Notes: generated from the letters alone by a model not told the origin. Positions 44,274 through 53,388 are shown, counted from the first letter of the stretch. The stretch is 64,000 bases of DNA from an uncultured Acidobacteriaceae bacterium (GCA_937879855.1 CALFMO010000009.1:124001-188000), one strand, 5' to 3'. A program made the numbers and translations.

Positions 44274-44963
44274 TCACTTCGCCCCTTCTTCCTCTTCCTC
44301 ATCCTCCACCAAATCCACCACGTGCCCGCGAATCGCAAACGTCTGCTTCGCGCCGCCGCCCGCCTCAAAGCTGACTCGCACCGGCTTTCGCTGCCATGCA
44401 GGCGCGGGACAGGCCGAGTCAGGCGCAGCATCGTCCGGCAGACCTTCGGACAGCGGTTTCTTCAACACAGGCTTGCGGCGGCTGACTTGCGCCACGATCG
44501 CAAACGTCTTTTTTCCGTCTTCCGCAACTCCACAATAGGCAACATAGTCACGGTACCAACTGGCAGATGAATACAAAACATCGAACTCCGGAAGATTGAT
44601 CGGCGAAACGTGGCCGGTCAGGCGGTCAACCAGCAACCAGCCTCCACGCTGCCACTGCCAGCGAGGGGCGGGGTCCTCGGGAAGACTATCGTTCACTCGA
44701 AAAACGCGGCGCACGACAAACAGCCTGTCAGTCACTTCGTGCGGCGCCCCCAGGGTACAATCCTTCACGCGTCCATCAACGATCAGCGCGCGAATCTTGA
44801 TCGTCAGTGGTTTGTCGTCGATTCCCGAACCCGCGGACCATGGTACAGACGTCCACTTCCCAAACGTGATGACATGAATCTTCGCAGTCGCGGCAGCAGC
44901 CGCGTTCGTCCACAGGACGGCACAGGCGAACAAGGAAACAACGCGGGCTTGCATCCTATTCAT
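44274..44963 (-). CDS. Secreted hypothetical protein with acidic tail
   Basis: A 229-residue protein, signal peptide VVSLFACAVLWTNAAAAATA. The mature part has many Trp/Arg residues (WQWQRGGWLLVDRLTGHV, YSSASWYRDYVAYCGV) that suggest a beta-rich fold, with two or three cysteines. It ends with a strongly acidic VVDLVEDEEEEEGAK stretch. No family recognised; likely lineage-specific. Divergent from the HD-GYP regulator with 181 bases between, where I see no gene. Confidence 0.72.
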   Translation of the reverse strand: MNRMQARVVSLFACAVLWTNAAAAATAKIHVITFGKWTSVPWSAGSGIDDKPLTIKIRALIVDGRVKDCTLGAPHEVTDRLFVVRRVFRVNDSLPEDPAPRWQWQRGGWLLVDRLTGHVSPINLPEFDVLYSSASWYRDYVAYCGVAEDGKKTFAIVAQVSRRKPVLKKPLSEGLPDDAAPDSACPAPAWQRKPVRVSFEAGGGAKQTFAIRGHVVDLVEDEEEEEGAK

Positions 44964-45144
44964 GAAGGCAGACTAGGCACGGAGCAGGAGCCAAGCAAGG
45001 GTTGCCGTCACATTCGGAAAATATAAGGTGCCAAAGTGGGAATATGACTGCTCCGCGATTGGTGCTACCGTTCCAAAAAGCTGGCGCAGGCGCTGCGAAA
45101 ATCGGAGAATGGGGTTAGAATCGGGTTGAGCAAGCGTTTTCGAC

Positions 45145-46212
45145 ATGAGTATCTCGCCTCCCTCTCGTTTTCCGTCGCGGCCTGTTCTACAGACAACTGC
45201 AAAAGACGCAGCCGCTTCTTATCAAGGTATGGGTGATCTCTTACTCCATCGTCGTATTCCGCGAATCCTGGTTGTAGACGACCAGCCCAGCATCGCTGGC
45301 CTGATGAGCCAGTTGCTCAGCATGCGCGGATACGACGTGGTCACTGCCTCCAACGCCGAACAAGCCGAGGCGGAAGTTCGCAAGCAGCTGCCAGATTTGA
45401 TCCTCTCCGACGTGATGATGCCGGGAAAATCGGGCTACGAATTCTGCCGCGGCTTGAAAGAAAATCCCACCACACGCCTGATTCCCTTCGTGCTGATCAC
45501 TGGACTGAGCGATAGCACGGACAAAGTTCGCGGCATCGAAGCTGGCGCCGACGATTTCCTGAACAAACCGGTTCTCGCCGAGGAACTCATCGCCCGCGTG
45601 AAATCGCTGCTGCGCTTGAAAGAATTCACCGATGAATTGGAAACCGCCGATTCCGTGCTATGCACGTTAGGCCTGATCGTAGAAGGCCGCGATCCCTATA
45701 CCGAGGGCCATTGTGAGCGCCTCGCGGGGCGCGCCGCCGATCTCGGCCGCCATCTCGGCATGGATGAGGATTCCATCCTCGCGCTCAAGCGAGGCGGATA
45801 TCTTCACGATCTCGGCAAAATTGCCGTGCCCGATGAAATACTGAAAAAAGGCAGCGACCTTACTCCGGAGGAGTGGGAGGTTATGAAACTCCATCCCATC
45901 ACCGGCGAGAATATCTGCAAGCCGCTGCACTCCCTGCGCCTGGTGCTGCCGATCATCCGCCACCACCACGAACACTCCAACGGGTCAGGCTATCCCGACG
46001 GCTTGACCGGGTCCGAGATTCCGGTTCTCCCCAGAGTCTTGCAAGTCGTCGATGTCTATGACGCGCTGCGCACCGCGCGCTCCTATAAAGCTCCACTGAC
46101 CCACGATCTAGCCGCTCAGACCATGCGTGAAGAAGCAGCTCGCGGCCTCTGGGATGCTGAGTTGGTCGCAGAGTACTTCTCCATGCTGGAACAGAAACGC
46201 CAGGTGGCGTAA
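45145..46212 (+). CDS. Response regulator with HD-GYP phosphodiesterase output
   Basis: A 355-residue protein. After a 30-residue lead, residues about 32-150 are a receiver domain (ILVVDDQPSIAGLM, LILSDVMMPGKSG, Lys in FLNKPVLAEEL). The HD-GYP domain has YTEGHCERLAGRAADLG, the metal HD in GGYLHDLGKIAVPDEIL, and HHHEHSNGSGYPDGL, so the GYP triad is intact. Such domains break down cyclic di-GMP. No kinase is adjacent. ATG 45145 is used; the ribosome site is weak. Confidence 0.93.
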   Translation: MSISPPSRFPSRPVLQTTAKDAAASYQGMGDLLLHRRIPRILVVDDQPSIAGLMSQLLSMRGYDVVTASNAEQAEAEVRKQLPDLILSDVMMPGKSGYEFCRGLKENPTTRLIPFVLITGLSDSTDKVRGIEAGADDFLNKPVLAEELIARVKSLLRLKEFTDELETADSVLCTLGLIVEGRDPYTEGHCERLAGRAADLGRHLGMDEDSILALKRGGYLHDLGKIAVPDEILKKGSDLTPEEWEVMKLHPITGENICKPLHSLRLVLPIIRHHHEHSNGSGYPDGLTGSEIPVLPRVLQVVDVYDALRTARSYKAPLTHDLAAQTMREEAARGLWDAELVAEYFSMLEQKRQVA

Positions 46213-46245
46213 AGTCCTCTTAATTCGGACAGAGGGATTCGCGTA

Positions 46246-46489
46246 TGCCCCACTGCGTCCGCCATCTTGGCGGCCTTCTTCTGTTGCTTTTCGCTCGCGG
46301 GAGCCAGCCAGCAAAGCAATCCGCCTCTGCCCGTCGCACCGCCTTCTGAAGCCGCGCCAGGCATCGATCGTCACGTTTCGCTGGATGTCGTCGTAACCGA
46401 CAAGTCAGGTAAGCCTGTGCCCGGCTTGCAGCAACAAGACTTTCACTCTACTGGATGACAAGCAGCCCCATAAAATCTTCTTTTCGTGA
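46246..46489 (+). pseudogene. Truncated, frameshifted N-terminus of a VWFA-related exported protein
   Basis: Reading from 46246 gives a hydrophobic signal-like start (ILAAFFCCFSLAGAS) and then RHVSLDVVVTDKSGKPVPG, the hallmark N-terminal strand of the acidobacterial VWFA-related family (TIGR03436). After QQQDF the frame stops within five codons; removing one base at 46444 restores TLLDDKQPHKI, the expected continuation, before another stop at 46487. No clear start codon and no VWFA domain remain. A decayed fragment of an originally 300-plus residue gene. Confidence 0.75.
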
Positions 46490-46682
46490 GTCTGACCTCG
46501 CCACCGACGAAACCACCGACGCGGTGGATTCAGTAGTGCAGCTATTCTGTTAGTTAGCCCTCCGGAACTTCTAATTTTTCCGAAATCCTGAAACGACAAC
46601 GTACAATGACGCTGCCGTTTCTCGCACCCAATCCGGCACTCGGACCGTCGCACTTCGGGACTGAGAACCGAGAAGTGAGACT

Positions 46683-47471
46683 TTGCTTTTGGAACCCGAC
46701 TACAGCATCGTGATTCCCGCCTATAACGAGAGCGCTCGCCTTGGCGCGACACTCGAAAAGGTTCTTGCCTACGTGCATGCTCAGGGTTGGGATGCGGAAG
46801 TTATCGTCGTCAATGACGGATCGCGCGACGATACTGCGGAGATTGTTCGGGCTTTCGCCGCTAAGGACCCCGCGCTGCGGTTGGTAGAAAATCCCGGCAA
46901 TCGCGGCAAGGGATATAGTGTGCGCAACGGCATGCTCCACGCCCGAGGCCGAATCGTGCTCTTCAGCGATGCCGATTTATCATCGCCGATCGAAGAGGCT
47001 CCCAAGCTTTTCCATGCTCTGGAACAGGGTGCCGACATCGCCATCGGCTCGCGCTGGCTGCGCGCCGAAACCCAGACGCAGCGCCAGCCGCTGCACCGCC
47101 AACTTTTTGGCCGCATCTTCAATCTGATGCTGCGCGTCACCCTCGGCCTGCAATTCAAAGACACACAATGTGGCTTCAAAGCCTTTAAGCAACCCGCGGT
47201 TCAGGCGATCTTTCCGCTACAGCAGATCGAGCGTTGGGGATTCGATCCCGAAACTTTGTTTCTCGCACGCAAGTTCAAATTCAGAGTGCAGGAAATTCCC
47301 GTCGCCTGGGGACACAGCGGGGGAACCCGAATTAATCCCCTGGTCGACGGCTCCCGCATGGTGATGGAAACGCTCCATATTCGATGGAATAATCTGACGG
47401 GAAAGTACGACGGCGAGCGCGCACCGCAACCTGCGAAGCCGATGCCAGAGCAGCGCGGGCCGCAAGCCTGA
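46683..47471 (+). CDS. Family 2 glycosyltransferase, dolichyl-phosphate glucosyltransferase-like
   Basis: A 262-residue GT-A enzyme: YSIVIPAYNESARLGATLEK, VIVVNDGSRDDTAEI, VENPGNRGKGYSVRNGML, then the metal-binding DADLSSPIEE (DxD) and FKDTQCGFKAFKQPA. No C-terminal membrane spans, so it acts on the inner face without being integral. Likely attaches a sugar to a polyprenyl phosphate. Starts at TTG 46683 (a second TTG is at 46689); ribosome site is only GAAGTGAG. Last 20 residues are a Pro/Gln-rich tail. Confidence 0.92.
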   Translation: MLLEPDYSIVIPAYNESARLGATLEKVLAYVHAQGWDAEVIVVNDGSRDDTAEIVRAFAAKDPALRLVENPGNRGKGYSVRNGMLHARGRIVLFSDADLSSPIEEAPKLFHALEQGADIAIGSRWLRAETQTQRQPLHRQLFGRIFNLMLRVTLGLQFKDTQCGFKAFKQPAVQAIFPLQQIERWGFDPETLFLARKFKFRVQEIPVAWGHSGGTRINPLVDGSRMVMETLHIRWNNLTGKYDGERAPQPAKPMPEQRGPQA

Positions 47472-47508
47472 AATCGCGCCCCCAAGGCTTTCTCCACCAG
47501 AGACGAAC

Positions 47509-47602
47509 TGTCATCCTGAGCGGCGTTCTTTGCCGCGAAGGACCTATGCAACTTCTTCGACGCGGCCAATTGCATTGGTCCTTCGCTTCGCTCCGGATGA
47601 CA
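47509..47602. repeat. TGTCATCC ... GGATGACA imperfect inverted repeat
   Basis: Ends TGTCATCC (47509) and GGATGACA (47595) are inverted copies; between them are TGAGCGG, CGAAGGACC and GGTCCTTCG units that also pair. Similar CATCCTGAG-type elements are widespread in environmental genomes. It lies between the convergent GT2 and leuB genes. Confidence 0.65.
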
Positions 47603-47606
47603 ATGC

Positions 47607-48704
47607 TCAGGACAAAACGGATTTATGCGTTGCAATCTCGACGGCTTGCACGACTCGTCTTCCCATCTCCGCCGTAGAAATCGCGGTGTGAGATTTCCCC
47701 GCCAGATCCGCTGTCCGTGCCCCCTGCGCGAGCACCGCCGCAACCGCATTCTCGACACACGCCGCTTCCTTCTCCAACTGAAACGAATGGCGCAACAACA
47801 TCGCGACCGACAGGATCGCTCCCAGAGGATTCGCGATTCCTTTCCCCGCAATATCCGGAGCCGAACCGTGTACCGGTTCATACAACCCAACGGGCCCACC
47901 CACGCTTGCCGAAGCCAGCAGCCCGAGCGATCCCACTACGCCGCCAGCCTGATCCGACAGAATGTCTCCGAACATGTTCTCCGTAAGCAGAACATCAAAA
48001 TCCGTGGGCCGCTGCACCAACAACATCGCCGCCGAATCGACGTACTGATGGCCCAGCTTGACCTCGGGATAATCTTTCCCCACGCGCGTCACTACTTCGC
48101 GCCACAGCCGCGAGCACTCCAGAACGTTCGCTTTGTCTACCGACAGAACTTTGCGCCGCCGCTTCATCGCTAGCTCAAACGCCACGCGGGCGATGCGCTC
48201 AATCTCCGCTTCGCCGTAGCGCATGGTGTTAATAGCAACCCGCGCCCCCGGGGCTCCTTCGATCGACCGCGGCTGCCCGAAATACGCGCCTCCGAGCAGT
48301 TCGCGCACGATCATGATGTCGGTGCCGCGCACGATTTCCGCGCGCAGCGGAGAAGTATCCTCGAGCGACGGAAAGAACACCGCCGGGCGCAGGTTGGCAT
48401 ACGCGCCCAACTCCCGCCGTATGCGCAACAATCCTGCCTCGGGACGCAGATGACCGGGATTATGATCAAACGCCGGACTCCCCACCGCGCCGAGCAACAC
48501 GGCAGACGAACTCAGGCAAGCCTGGATGGTATCGGGAGGTAGGGGATCGTTCACGGCCGCGAGCGCCGCTCCGCCAATGAGTTTGGTTTTCAGCTGAAGT
48601 GTGTGGCCAAACCCCTCGGCAACGGTCTGCAAAACCAGAACGGCCTGTTCAGTAACTTCCGGACCAATGCCGTCACCGGGGAGAACCGTGAGAGTCAAGA
48701 GCAT
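47607..48704 (-). CDS. leuB: 3-isopropylmalate dehydrogenase
   Basis: A 365-residue NAD-dependent decarboxylating dehydrogenase of leucine synthesis. Signature pieces: VLPGDGIGPEVTEQAV, LLRIRRELGAYANLRPAVFF, VRELLGGAYFGQP, VDKANVLECSRLWREV and NMFGDILSDQAGGVVGSLGL with the metal Asp residues. Complete, with a catalytic Lys in the VDKANV segment. It is on the same strand as leuA, 139 bases downstream; leuC and leuD are not in the window. Confidence 0.97.
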   Translation of the reverse strand: MLLTLTVLPGDGIGPEVTEQAVLVLQTVAEGFGHTLQLKTKLIGGAALAAVNDPLPPDTIQACLSSSAVLLGAVGSPAFDHNPGHLRPEAGLLRIRRELGAYANLRPAVFFPSLEDTSPLRAEIVRGTDIMIVRELLGGAYFGQPRSIEGAPGARVAINTMRYGEAEIERIARVAFELAMKRRRKVLSVDKANVLECSRLWREVVTRVGKDYPEVKLGHQYVDSAAMLLVQRPTDFDVLLTENMFGDILSDQAGGVVGSLGLLASASVGGPVGLYEPVHGSAPDIAGKGIANPLGAILSVAMLLRHSFQLEKEAACVENAVAAVLAQGARTADLAGKSHTAISTAEMGRRVVQAVEIATHKSVLS

Positions 48705-48843
48705 GAGGGAAATTTAGTAATCGAGTAATTTTGCAATTGGTTAATTGAAAAACTATTGTATTGGGTGATTATCTTTGAGGAGAAACAGGCTGGCGACAGG
48801 GATCTTGCTTCTTAAATCACTCAATTACAAATTACCCAATTCC

Positions 48844-50211
48844 CTACACGCCCCAAAGATAGTCTTCCTGCTGCGTCTGCTCGTGGTGGGAATCGCTGTG
48901 CACCGGCAATGGCACGCCAAAGGCATTCGTATGCGGACCTACCGGAAACGCCTTCACCGGCTCTGGCTCCGGTTCGGGCGCGGGAGGCGGGGCGTTGACG
49001 ACAGCAGCCTTCGCGGGAACAATCGGCTCGATGAGCGGCGTCGCCGAGCCCGACGGCTTGTGCGTGTCGCGAATCAGTTCGAGCAGATGATGATCTTCCA
49101 CATGCTTGATCTTGTCCGCCAAGCGGACAAAGCGTCGGTAGATATCATCCAAGCCGCGGCGATCGAATTGGTAGCCCAGTTGCTCGCACCGGATGCTGAG
49201 AGCGTGACGCCCGGAATGTTTGCCCAGCACAAGCTTTGAATCCGGCACGCCCACCGACTGCGGCGTCATGATTTCGTAAGTCAGCGGATTCTTCAGAACT
49301 CCGTCTTGATGGATCCCGGCCTCGTGAGCAAATGCATTGCGCCCGATGATGGCCTTGTTCGGTTGCACGGGCACGCCGGTGATCTCGCTCAACATCTGGC
49401 TCGCCGCAAAAATCTGCTCGCCCACTATGCCAGTCTCGAACGGGTATTGATCCGGACGAACGCGCATCGCCATCACAATTTCTTCCAGCGACGCATTTCC
49501 TGCCCGCTCGCCAATCCCGTTGATCGTGCACTCCACCTGCCGCGCCCCCGACGCCACCGCCGCCAGCGCATTGGCGACCGCCATGCCCAGATCGTTGTGG
49601 CAGTGCGCAGAGATAGTTACCTTCTCGATCCCCTTCACCCGTTGCCGGATGGTCGTAATCAACTCGCCGAACTCCGCAGGCACGGTATACCCAACCGTGT
49701 CAGGAATATTCAGCGTAGTCGCTCCCTCTTCGACGACAGCTTGCAGTACGCGGCACAGAAATTCAGGTTCAGTGCGTGTGGCGTCTTCCGGCGAAAACTC
49801 CACGTCCTCGCAAAGCGACTTCGCAAAGCGAATTGCTTCCCCAGCCTGCGCCACGCACTCCTCGCGCGTAATCCGCAGTTTGTACTTCAAATGAATATCG
49901 GATGTCGCCAGAAACACATGGATCCGCGGACGCTCCGCATACCGCAACGCCTCCCAGGCGCGCTCAATGTCAGGACGGCAGGCCCGCGCCAAGCCAGCGA
50001 TGATTGGACGCCGGACCACTGAGGCAATCGCCTTCACCGATTCAAAGTCGCCATCCGACGCGATCGGGAAACCGGCCTCGATGACATCCACACCGAGACG
50101 GTCGAGTTGGTGAGCCAGGCGCAGCTTTTCCTGCTGGTTCATGCTGCAGCCCGGCGACTGTTCCCCGTCGCGAAGAGTCGTGTCGAATACCGTAACGCGC
50201 CCTGACGTCAT
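48844..50211 (-). CDS. leuA: 2-isopropylmalate synthase lacking the regulatory domain
   Basis: Condenses acetyl-CoA with 2-oxoisovalerate. The catalytic TIM barrel is complete: VFDTTLRDGEQSPGCSM, metal ligands in ISAHCHNDLGMAVAN, and ECTINGIGERAGNASLEE. Subdomain I/II follows (FAHEAGIHQDGVLKNP, GKHSGRHALS) to about residue 385. Then, instead of the 120-residue leucine-binding domain, there is a Pro/Glu-rich tail (PPPAPEPEPEPVKAFPVG) and the stop; total 455 against the usual 510-520. No remnant of the missing domain is visible downstream. GAGGA lies 5 bases before ATG 50211. Confidence 0.95.
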   Translation of the reverse strand: MTSGRVTVFDTTLRDGEQSPGCSMNQQEKLRLAHQLDRLGVDVIEAGFPIASDGDFESVKAIASVVRRPIIAGLARACRPDIERAWEALRYAERPRIHVFLATSDIHLKYKLRITREECVAQAGEAIRFAKSLCEDVEFSPEDATRTEPEFLCRVLQAVVEEGATTLNIPDTVGYTVPAEFGELITTIRQRVKGIEKVTISAHCHNDLGMAVANALAAVASGARQVECTINGIGERAGNASLEEIVMAMRVRPDQYPFETGIVGEQIFAASQMLSEITGVPVQPNKAIIGRNAFAHEAGIHQDGVLKNPLTYEIMTPQSVGVPDSKLVLGKHSGRHALSIRCEQLGYQFDRRGLDDIYRRFVRLADKIKHVEDHHLLELIRDTHKPSGSATPLIEPIVPAKAAVVNAPPPAPEPEPEPVKAFPVGPHTNAFGVPLPVHSDSHHEQTQQEDYLWGV

Positions 50212-50315
50212 GGATTTCCTCAAAAATAAACTGATTCTTTATCGTACGAGCGGGGCGCACAGAAGCAAAACTTATAATTCTTCAGCAATCATTAGTTTTA
50301 CTTGTACAATAAGAG

Positions 50316-50328
50316 ATACTAATAGTAT
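50316..50328. promoter_or_regulatory. Palindrome ATACTA-A-TAGTAT, candidate LysR operator
   Basis: A perfect 13-base dyad, fitting the LysR pattern T-N11-A, between the divergent leuA and LysR genes, 23 bases before the LysR ATG. A TACAAT hexamer precedes it on the plus strand. Confidence 0.5.
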
Positions 50329-50351
50329 TCGGAGTTTGATTAAGGAGCCAG

Positions 50352-51269
50352 ATGGAGCTTTCCCAATTGGAAGTGTTCCTGGCTGTCGCTCGCGAGCGCC
50401 GCTTCTCCCGCGCCGCCGAGAAGCTGTTTCGCACCCAGTCGGCGGTTAGCCAGACCATTCGCAAACTCGAGGACGAACTCGGCGAAGCTCTGTTCGACCG
50501 TTCTTCACGCGAGGGCGTCCTCACCGACGCAGGCAAGGTGCTGCTTGAGTATGCGGAAAAGCTAATCAACCTGCGCAGTGAAGCATCGGAGTCCCTCACC
50601 GAGCTGCGGGAACTGCAAAAAGGCAAACTGGTCATCGCGGCCAACGAATTCACCGTGCTCTACCTGCTGCCACTGCTGGCGGAGTTTCGGCGGCTGCATC
50701 CCATGATCAGAATTACGGTCGAGCGCGCTCTCGGCAGCCACATTCCCGACGACGTCCTCCGCTACAGCGCCGAATTCGGCGTGCTCTCCTATGAACCGCA
50801 GGAACCCAGCCTGCATTCTGTTGTCGTATATCTCGACGAACTCGTATTCGTCGTTCCCCCCAAGCACCCGCTTACTTCTGCATCGCAAGTGAGTATTCGC
50901 CAGCTGGGCGCGGAATCATTCGTCGCCCATATCGTTTCGTCGCCTTACCGCGAGAAAGTGATTCAGCTTTTCAAAACGCACAAGACGCCTTTGCACATGG
51001 ACCTCGAACTTCCCACGCTGCAGGCCATCAAACAATTCGTAGCCATGGGACACGGCGTGGCGTTGGTCCCCGAAATCAGCGTAGAAACAGAGTTAGCGCG
51101 CGGAGAGCTGGTGGCAATTCCTGTGCGAGAATTGCAATTGAAACGAAAACTGCGCCTCATCTATCGCAAAGACGCGAATCTATCCCACGCTGCGACTGCA
51201 TTCCTGAAGATAGTCGAGGCCGTAGCCGCCGACCGCAAAGGCCGCTACCGCTTCCAGCGTGAAAATTAA
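50352..51269 (+). CDS. LysR-type transcriptional regulator
   Basis: A 305-residue regulator. The winged helix is at residues 1-60 (MELSQLEVFLAVARERRFSRAAEKL, SAVSQTIRKLEDELGEALFD), followed by a periplasmic-binding-like effector domain with KGKLVIAANEFTVLYLLP. AAGGAG lies 5 bases before the ATG. Divergent from leuA, so it may control leucine synthesis, with a pathway intermediate as inducer. This is inference from position; CysB/CbbR-like roles are equally open. Confidence 0.93.
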   Translation: MELSQLEVFLAVARERRFSRAAEKLFRTQSAVSQTIRKLEDELGEALFDRSSREGVLTDAGKVLLEYAEKLINLRSEASESLTELRELQKGKLVIAANEFTVLYLLPLLAEFRRLHPMIRITVERALGSHIPDDVLRYSAEFGVLSYEPQEPSLHSVVVYLDELVFVVPPKHPLTSASQVSIRQLGAESFVAHIVSSPYREKVIQLFKTHKTPLHMDLELPTLQAIKQFVAMGHGVALVPEISVETELARGELVAIPVRELQLKRKLRLIYRKDANLSHAATAFLKIVEAVAADRKGRYRFQREN

Positions 51270-51294
51270 TTGCGCGACAATGATCTACTGCTCG

Positions 51295-51339
51295 GCGTCC
51301 TCCGCGAATCCTCAGCGCTCTCCGCGGTCAAAATCTTTT
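51295..51339. repeat. Interspersed repeat, copy of 22201-22245 family
   Basis: GCGTCCTCCGCGAATCCTCA leads to AGCGCTCTCCGCGGTCAAAA and ends ATCTTTTT. It lies between the convergent LysR and STAS genes. Confidence 0.7.
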
Positions 51340-51349
51340 TCGGGTTGGC

Positions 51350-51387
51350 CTATAAAATAAAAAGGGAGCAAAGCGAACTTTGCTCCC
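51350..51387 (-). terminator. Strong terminator for the STAS gene
   Basis: GGGAGCAAAG-CGAA-CTTTGCTCCC (51364-51387) is a perfect 10-bp stem. On the minus strand it is followed by TTTTTATTTTA, ideal for termination of the gene ending at 51415; on the plus strand no T-run follows. Confidence 0.9.
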
Positions 51388-51414
51388 CCGGTTGAAAAAG
51401 AAACCCGACGCAGC

Positions 51415-51921
51415 TCAGCAGTCTGCGCACACTCGCTCTTCGCGAAACGAAGCCAGCGCCTCATCCACCGAAGGATGAATCTGCAGCACAGAGTCCAGGT
51501 TGGTAAGATCGAGCAACGTGCTCACCAGCGGATTCGGTCCCGCACACTTCAGGTTTACGTTCTGCGTCTGCGCCCAACTCTGCAGCAGAGCCAGTTCGCC
51601 GATGCCAGCACTGTCCATCGAACTCACGCCACTCAGGTCAAGCACCAGCTTCCGCGCCTGTTGCAGGGCTTCACCCACAACCCGCGACAGCGCCGCCGCT
51701 TCATCGCGATATACGATGCGCCCCTGGCAGTGCACGATGACGACATCGCCACTATTGCGCGTTTCCAGACTGAGTTTCAACTTCAACTCCTTGGGGTATT
51801 CAAAAGCAGCCACAACTCCCGGCTGCCCGCTGATTTGCCAATTCATATCCATTGGTTGCATGCTAATACATAGACGCGGGTCGATTGGTTTTGGCACCAT
51901 GAAATTCCGGTAAATTTTCAT
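51415..51921 (-). CDS. STAS-domain anti-sigma factor antagonist
   Basis: A 168-residue protein whose last 110 residues form a STAS domain: LSLETRNSGDVVIVHCQGRI, then LVLDLSGVSSMDSAGIGELA with the Ser that SpoIIAA-type kinases phosphorylate. It would release a sigma factor by partner switching, but no anti-sigma kinase lies nearby. The start is uncertain: the first 50 residues (MKIYRNFMVPKPID...) show no domain, and several Met codons (residues 8, 21, 24, 26) are alternatives. Confidence 0.88.
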   Translation of the reverse strand: MKIYRNFMVPKPIDPRLCISMQPMDMNWQISGQPGVVAAFEYPKELKLKLSLETRNSGDVVIVHCQGRIVYRDEAAALSRVVGEALQQARKLVLDLSGVSSMDSAGIGELALLQSWAQTQNVNLKCAGPNPLVSTLLDLTNLDSVLQIHPSVDEALASFREERVCADC

Positions 51922-52054
51922 TCACTTGGTCACAAACCCGGCCTGACAAATTTTGGCGACCGGGACATCTTGAGTATCCAGTAGACTGCATCTAACGGAT
52001 TTCGTTGATTAAAATGCACTTTCTGCCGGCATAGCCGCCGGGGAGGAATAATTC

Positions 52055-52585
52055 GTGTCCAAGACTGCTGCCGCAGTGCTGACGTTTGTTGCGTGGATCG
52101 TGTTCTCGCTTCCCATGGCAGCACAATTTAACGGACTGCTCCCGAACGGCAATGTCTACGCAGGCGTCTCTTACGGCAAGCTCACCGACATCATCAACAA
52201 GCAGAGCTATCACGGCTTCGATGCCTCTTTTGAGGCGCTTCCCTTTACTCGCTTTCCGCGCCTCGGATTGGTGATCGATGGCAGTGGTTATTATCGACGC
52301 GGCAACAATCCGGTAACGCAATACATCGGCGTTGCCGGCCCGCGGCTCTCTTTTAACTTTGGAAAGTGGCGACCCTTCGTGCAAGGTATGGGCGGCATCC
52401 GTCACGTAAATTCGGTGGGCTTCGTCTATAACCCCTACGTCATCGACGTAGGCGGCGGCGCAGACTACAAACTCAGCTTCAAGAACTTCGCCTGGCGCTT
52501 CCAGGGCGATTACCTCTACGGCCACTACGCTAGCGCCTACCAGAACGACTACCGCGCCTCCACCGGACTCGTCTGGCGCTTTTGA
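52055..52585 (+). CDS. Outer-membrane beta-barrel protein
   Basis: A 176-residue OmpA/OMP_b-brl-like eight-strand barrel. Signal peptide AAVLTFVAWIVFSLPMAAQ, then alternating aromatic/polar strands (NVYAGVSYGKLTD, RLSFNFGKWRPFVQGMGGI, WRFQGDYLYGHYAS) and terminal LVWRF, the C-terminal aromatic that guides barrel assembly. GGAGG 8 bases before GTG 52055. A second barrel gene follows 119 bases later. Confidence 0.88.
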   Translation: MSKTAAAVLTFVAWIVFSLPMAAQFNGLLPNGNVYAGVSYGKLTDIINKQSYHGFDASFEALPFTRFPRLGLVIDGSGYYRRGNNPVTQYIGVAGPRLSFNFGKWRPFVQGMGGIRHVNSVGFVYNPYVIDVGGGADYKLSFKNFAWRFQGDYLYGHYASAYQNDYRASTGLVWRF

Positions 52586-52704
52586 GGCTTGCCTGCAGGG
52601 TGTTTGCAATCAACCAATTGTCCGCTATCTGAATCTCTTCTCCACACATCCAAAACTTTATCGATACGTATGGGTTCATGGATGTTTGAAGGAGAGAACT
52701 TTTC

Positions 52705-53271
52705 ATGCTTAAGGCCGCATGCTTGGGCGTAGCTCTATTTCTTTTTGCAGGTTTGGCAAACGCCCAACTACCCTCCGGAAATGTCTTCATCGGATTTTCT
52801 TACGAACGCACCAATTCGACTGCTTTTGGACCAAATCTTGTTCGCACGACTATAACTAGTCCCAATCTTCACGGATGGGACGCCTCGGTTGAGGGAAAGA
52901 TATTCCCCTTCGTAGGCATCGTCGGCGACGTCAGTGGGCATTACGGCACGCAAAGCTTTACGAATGGTTCACAAAACATAAATGTCACCGGCCACGAGCA
53001 GGAATATCTGGTCGGCGCGCGGCTATCGGTGCCCGTGGGCAAATTCACGCCTTTTGCTGAAGCCTTGATCGGCGCCGCCCACATTCACACTGGCGGCACT
53101 TTGCCCGGACCTTCAAATACTTCGTTCGCGACCGCACTGGGCGGCGGTCTCGACTATCGGCTTTTCGGTCCCATCGCCGCGCGCGTTGAAGGCAACTACC
53201 TACGCACGTCATTCTTCAGTTCGACGCAGAACAATTTTCGCTTGTCACTAGGTGCAGCCCTAAAATTCTAG
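52705..53271 (+). CDS. Outer-membrane beta-barrel protein
   Basis: A 188-residue barrel related to its neighbour: signal peptide LGVALFLFAGLANAQ, the shared PSGNVFIGFSYERT start, HGWDASVEGKIFPFVGIVGD, VPVGKFTPFAEALIGAAH and a terminal AALKF. The two probably arose by duplication. AAGGAG lies 11 bases before the ATG. Ends 117 bases before the convergent glycosyltransferase; the gap holds AATCTGCAATCTGAAATC repeats. Confidence 0.88.
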   Translation: MLKAACLGVALFLFAGLANAQLPSGNVFIGFSYERTNSTAFGPNLVRTTITSPNLHGWDASVEGKIFPFVGIVGDVSGHYGTQSFTNGSQNINVTGHEQEYLVGARLSVPVGKFTPFAEALIGAAHIHTGGTLPGPSNTSFATALGGGLDYRLFGPIAARVEGNYLRTSFFSSTQNNFRLSLGAALKF

Positions 53272-53388
53272 AGTTGATTGTTGATTGAAAACCACGTCCG
53301 ACAATCGGTTTCGAGCGGCAATCGAAAATCTGAAATCAACAATCTGCAATCTGAAATCGATCCTGTTCGTAAAAAAAAACCCGAACCC

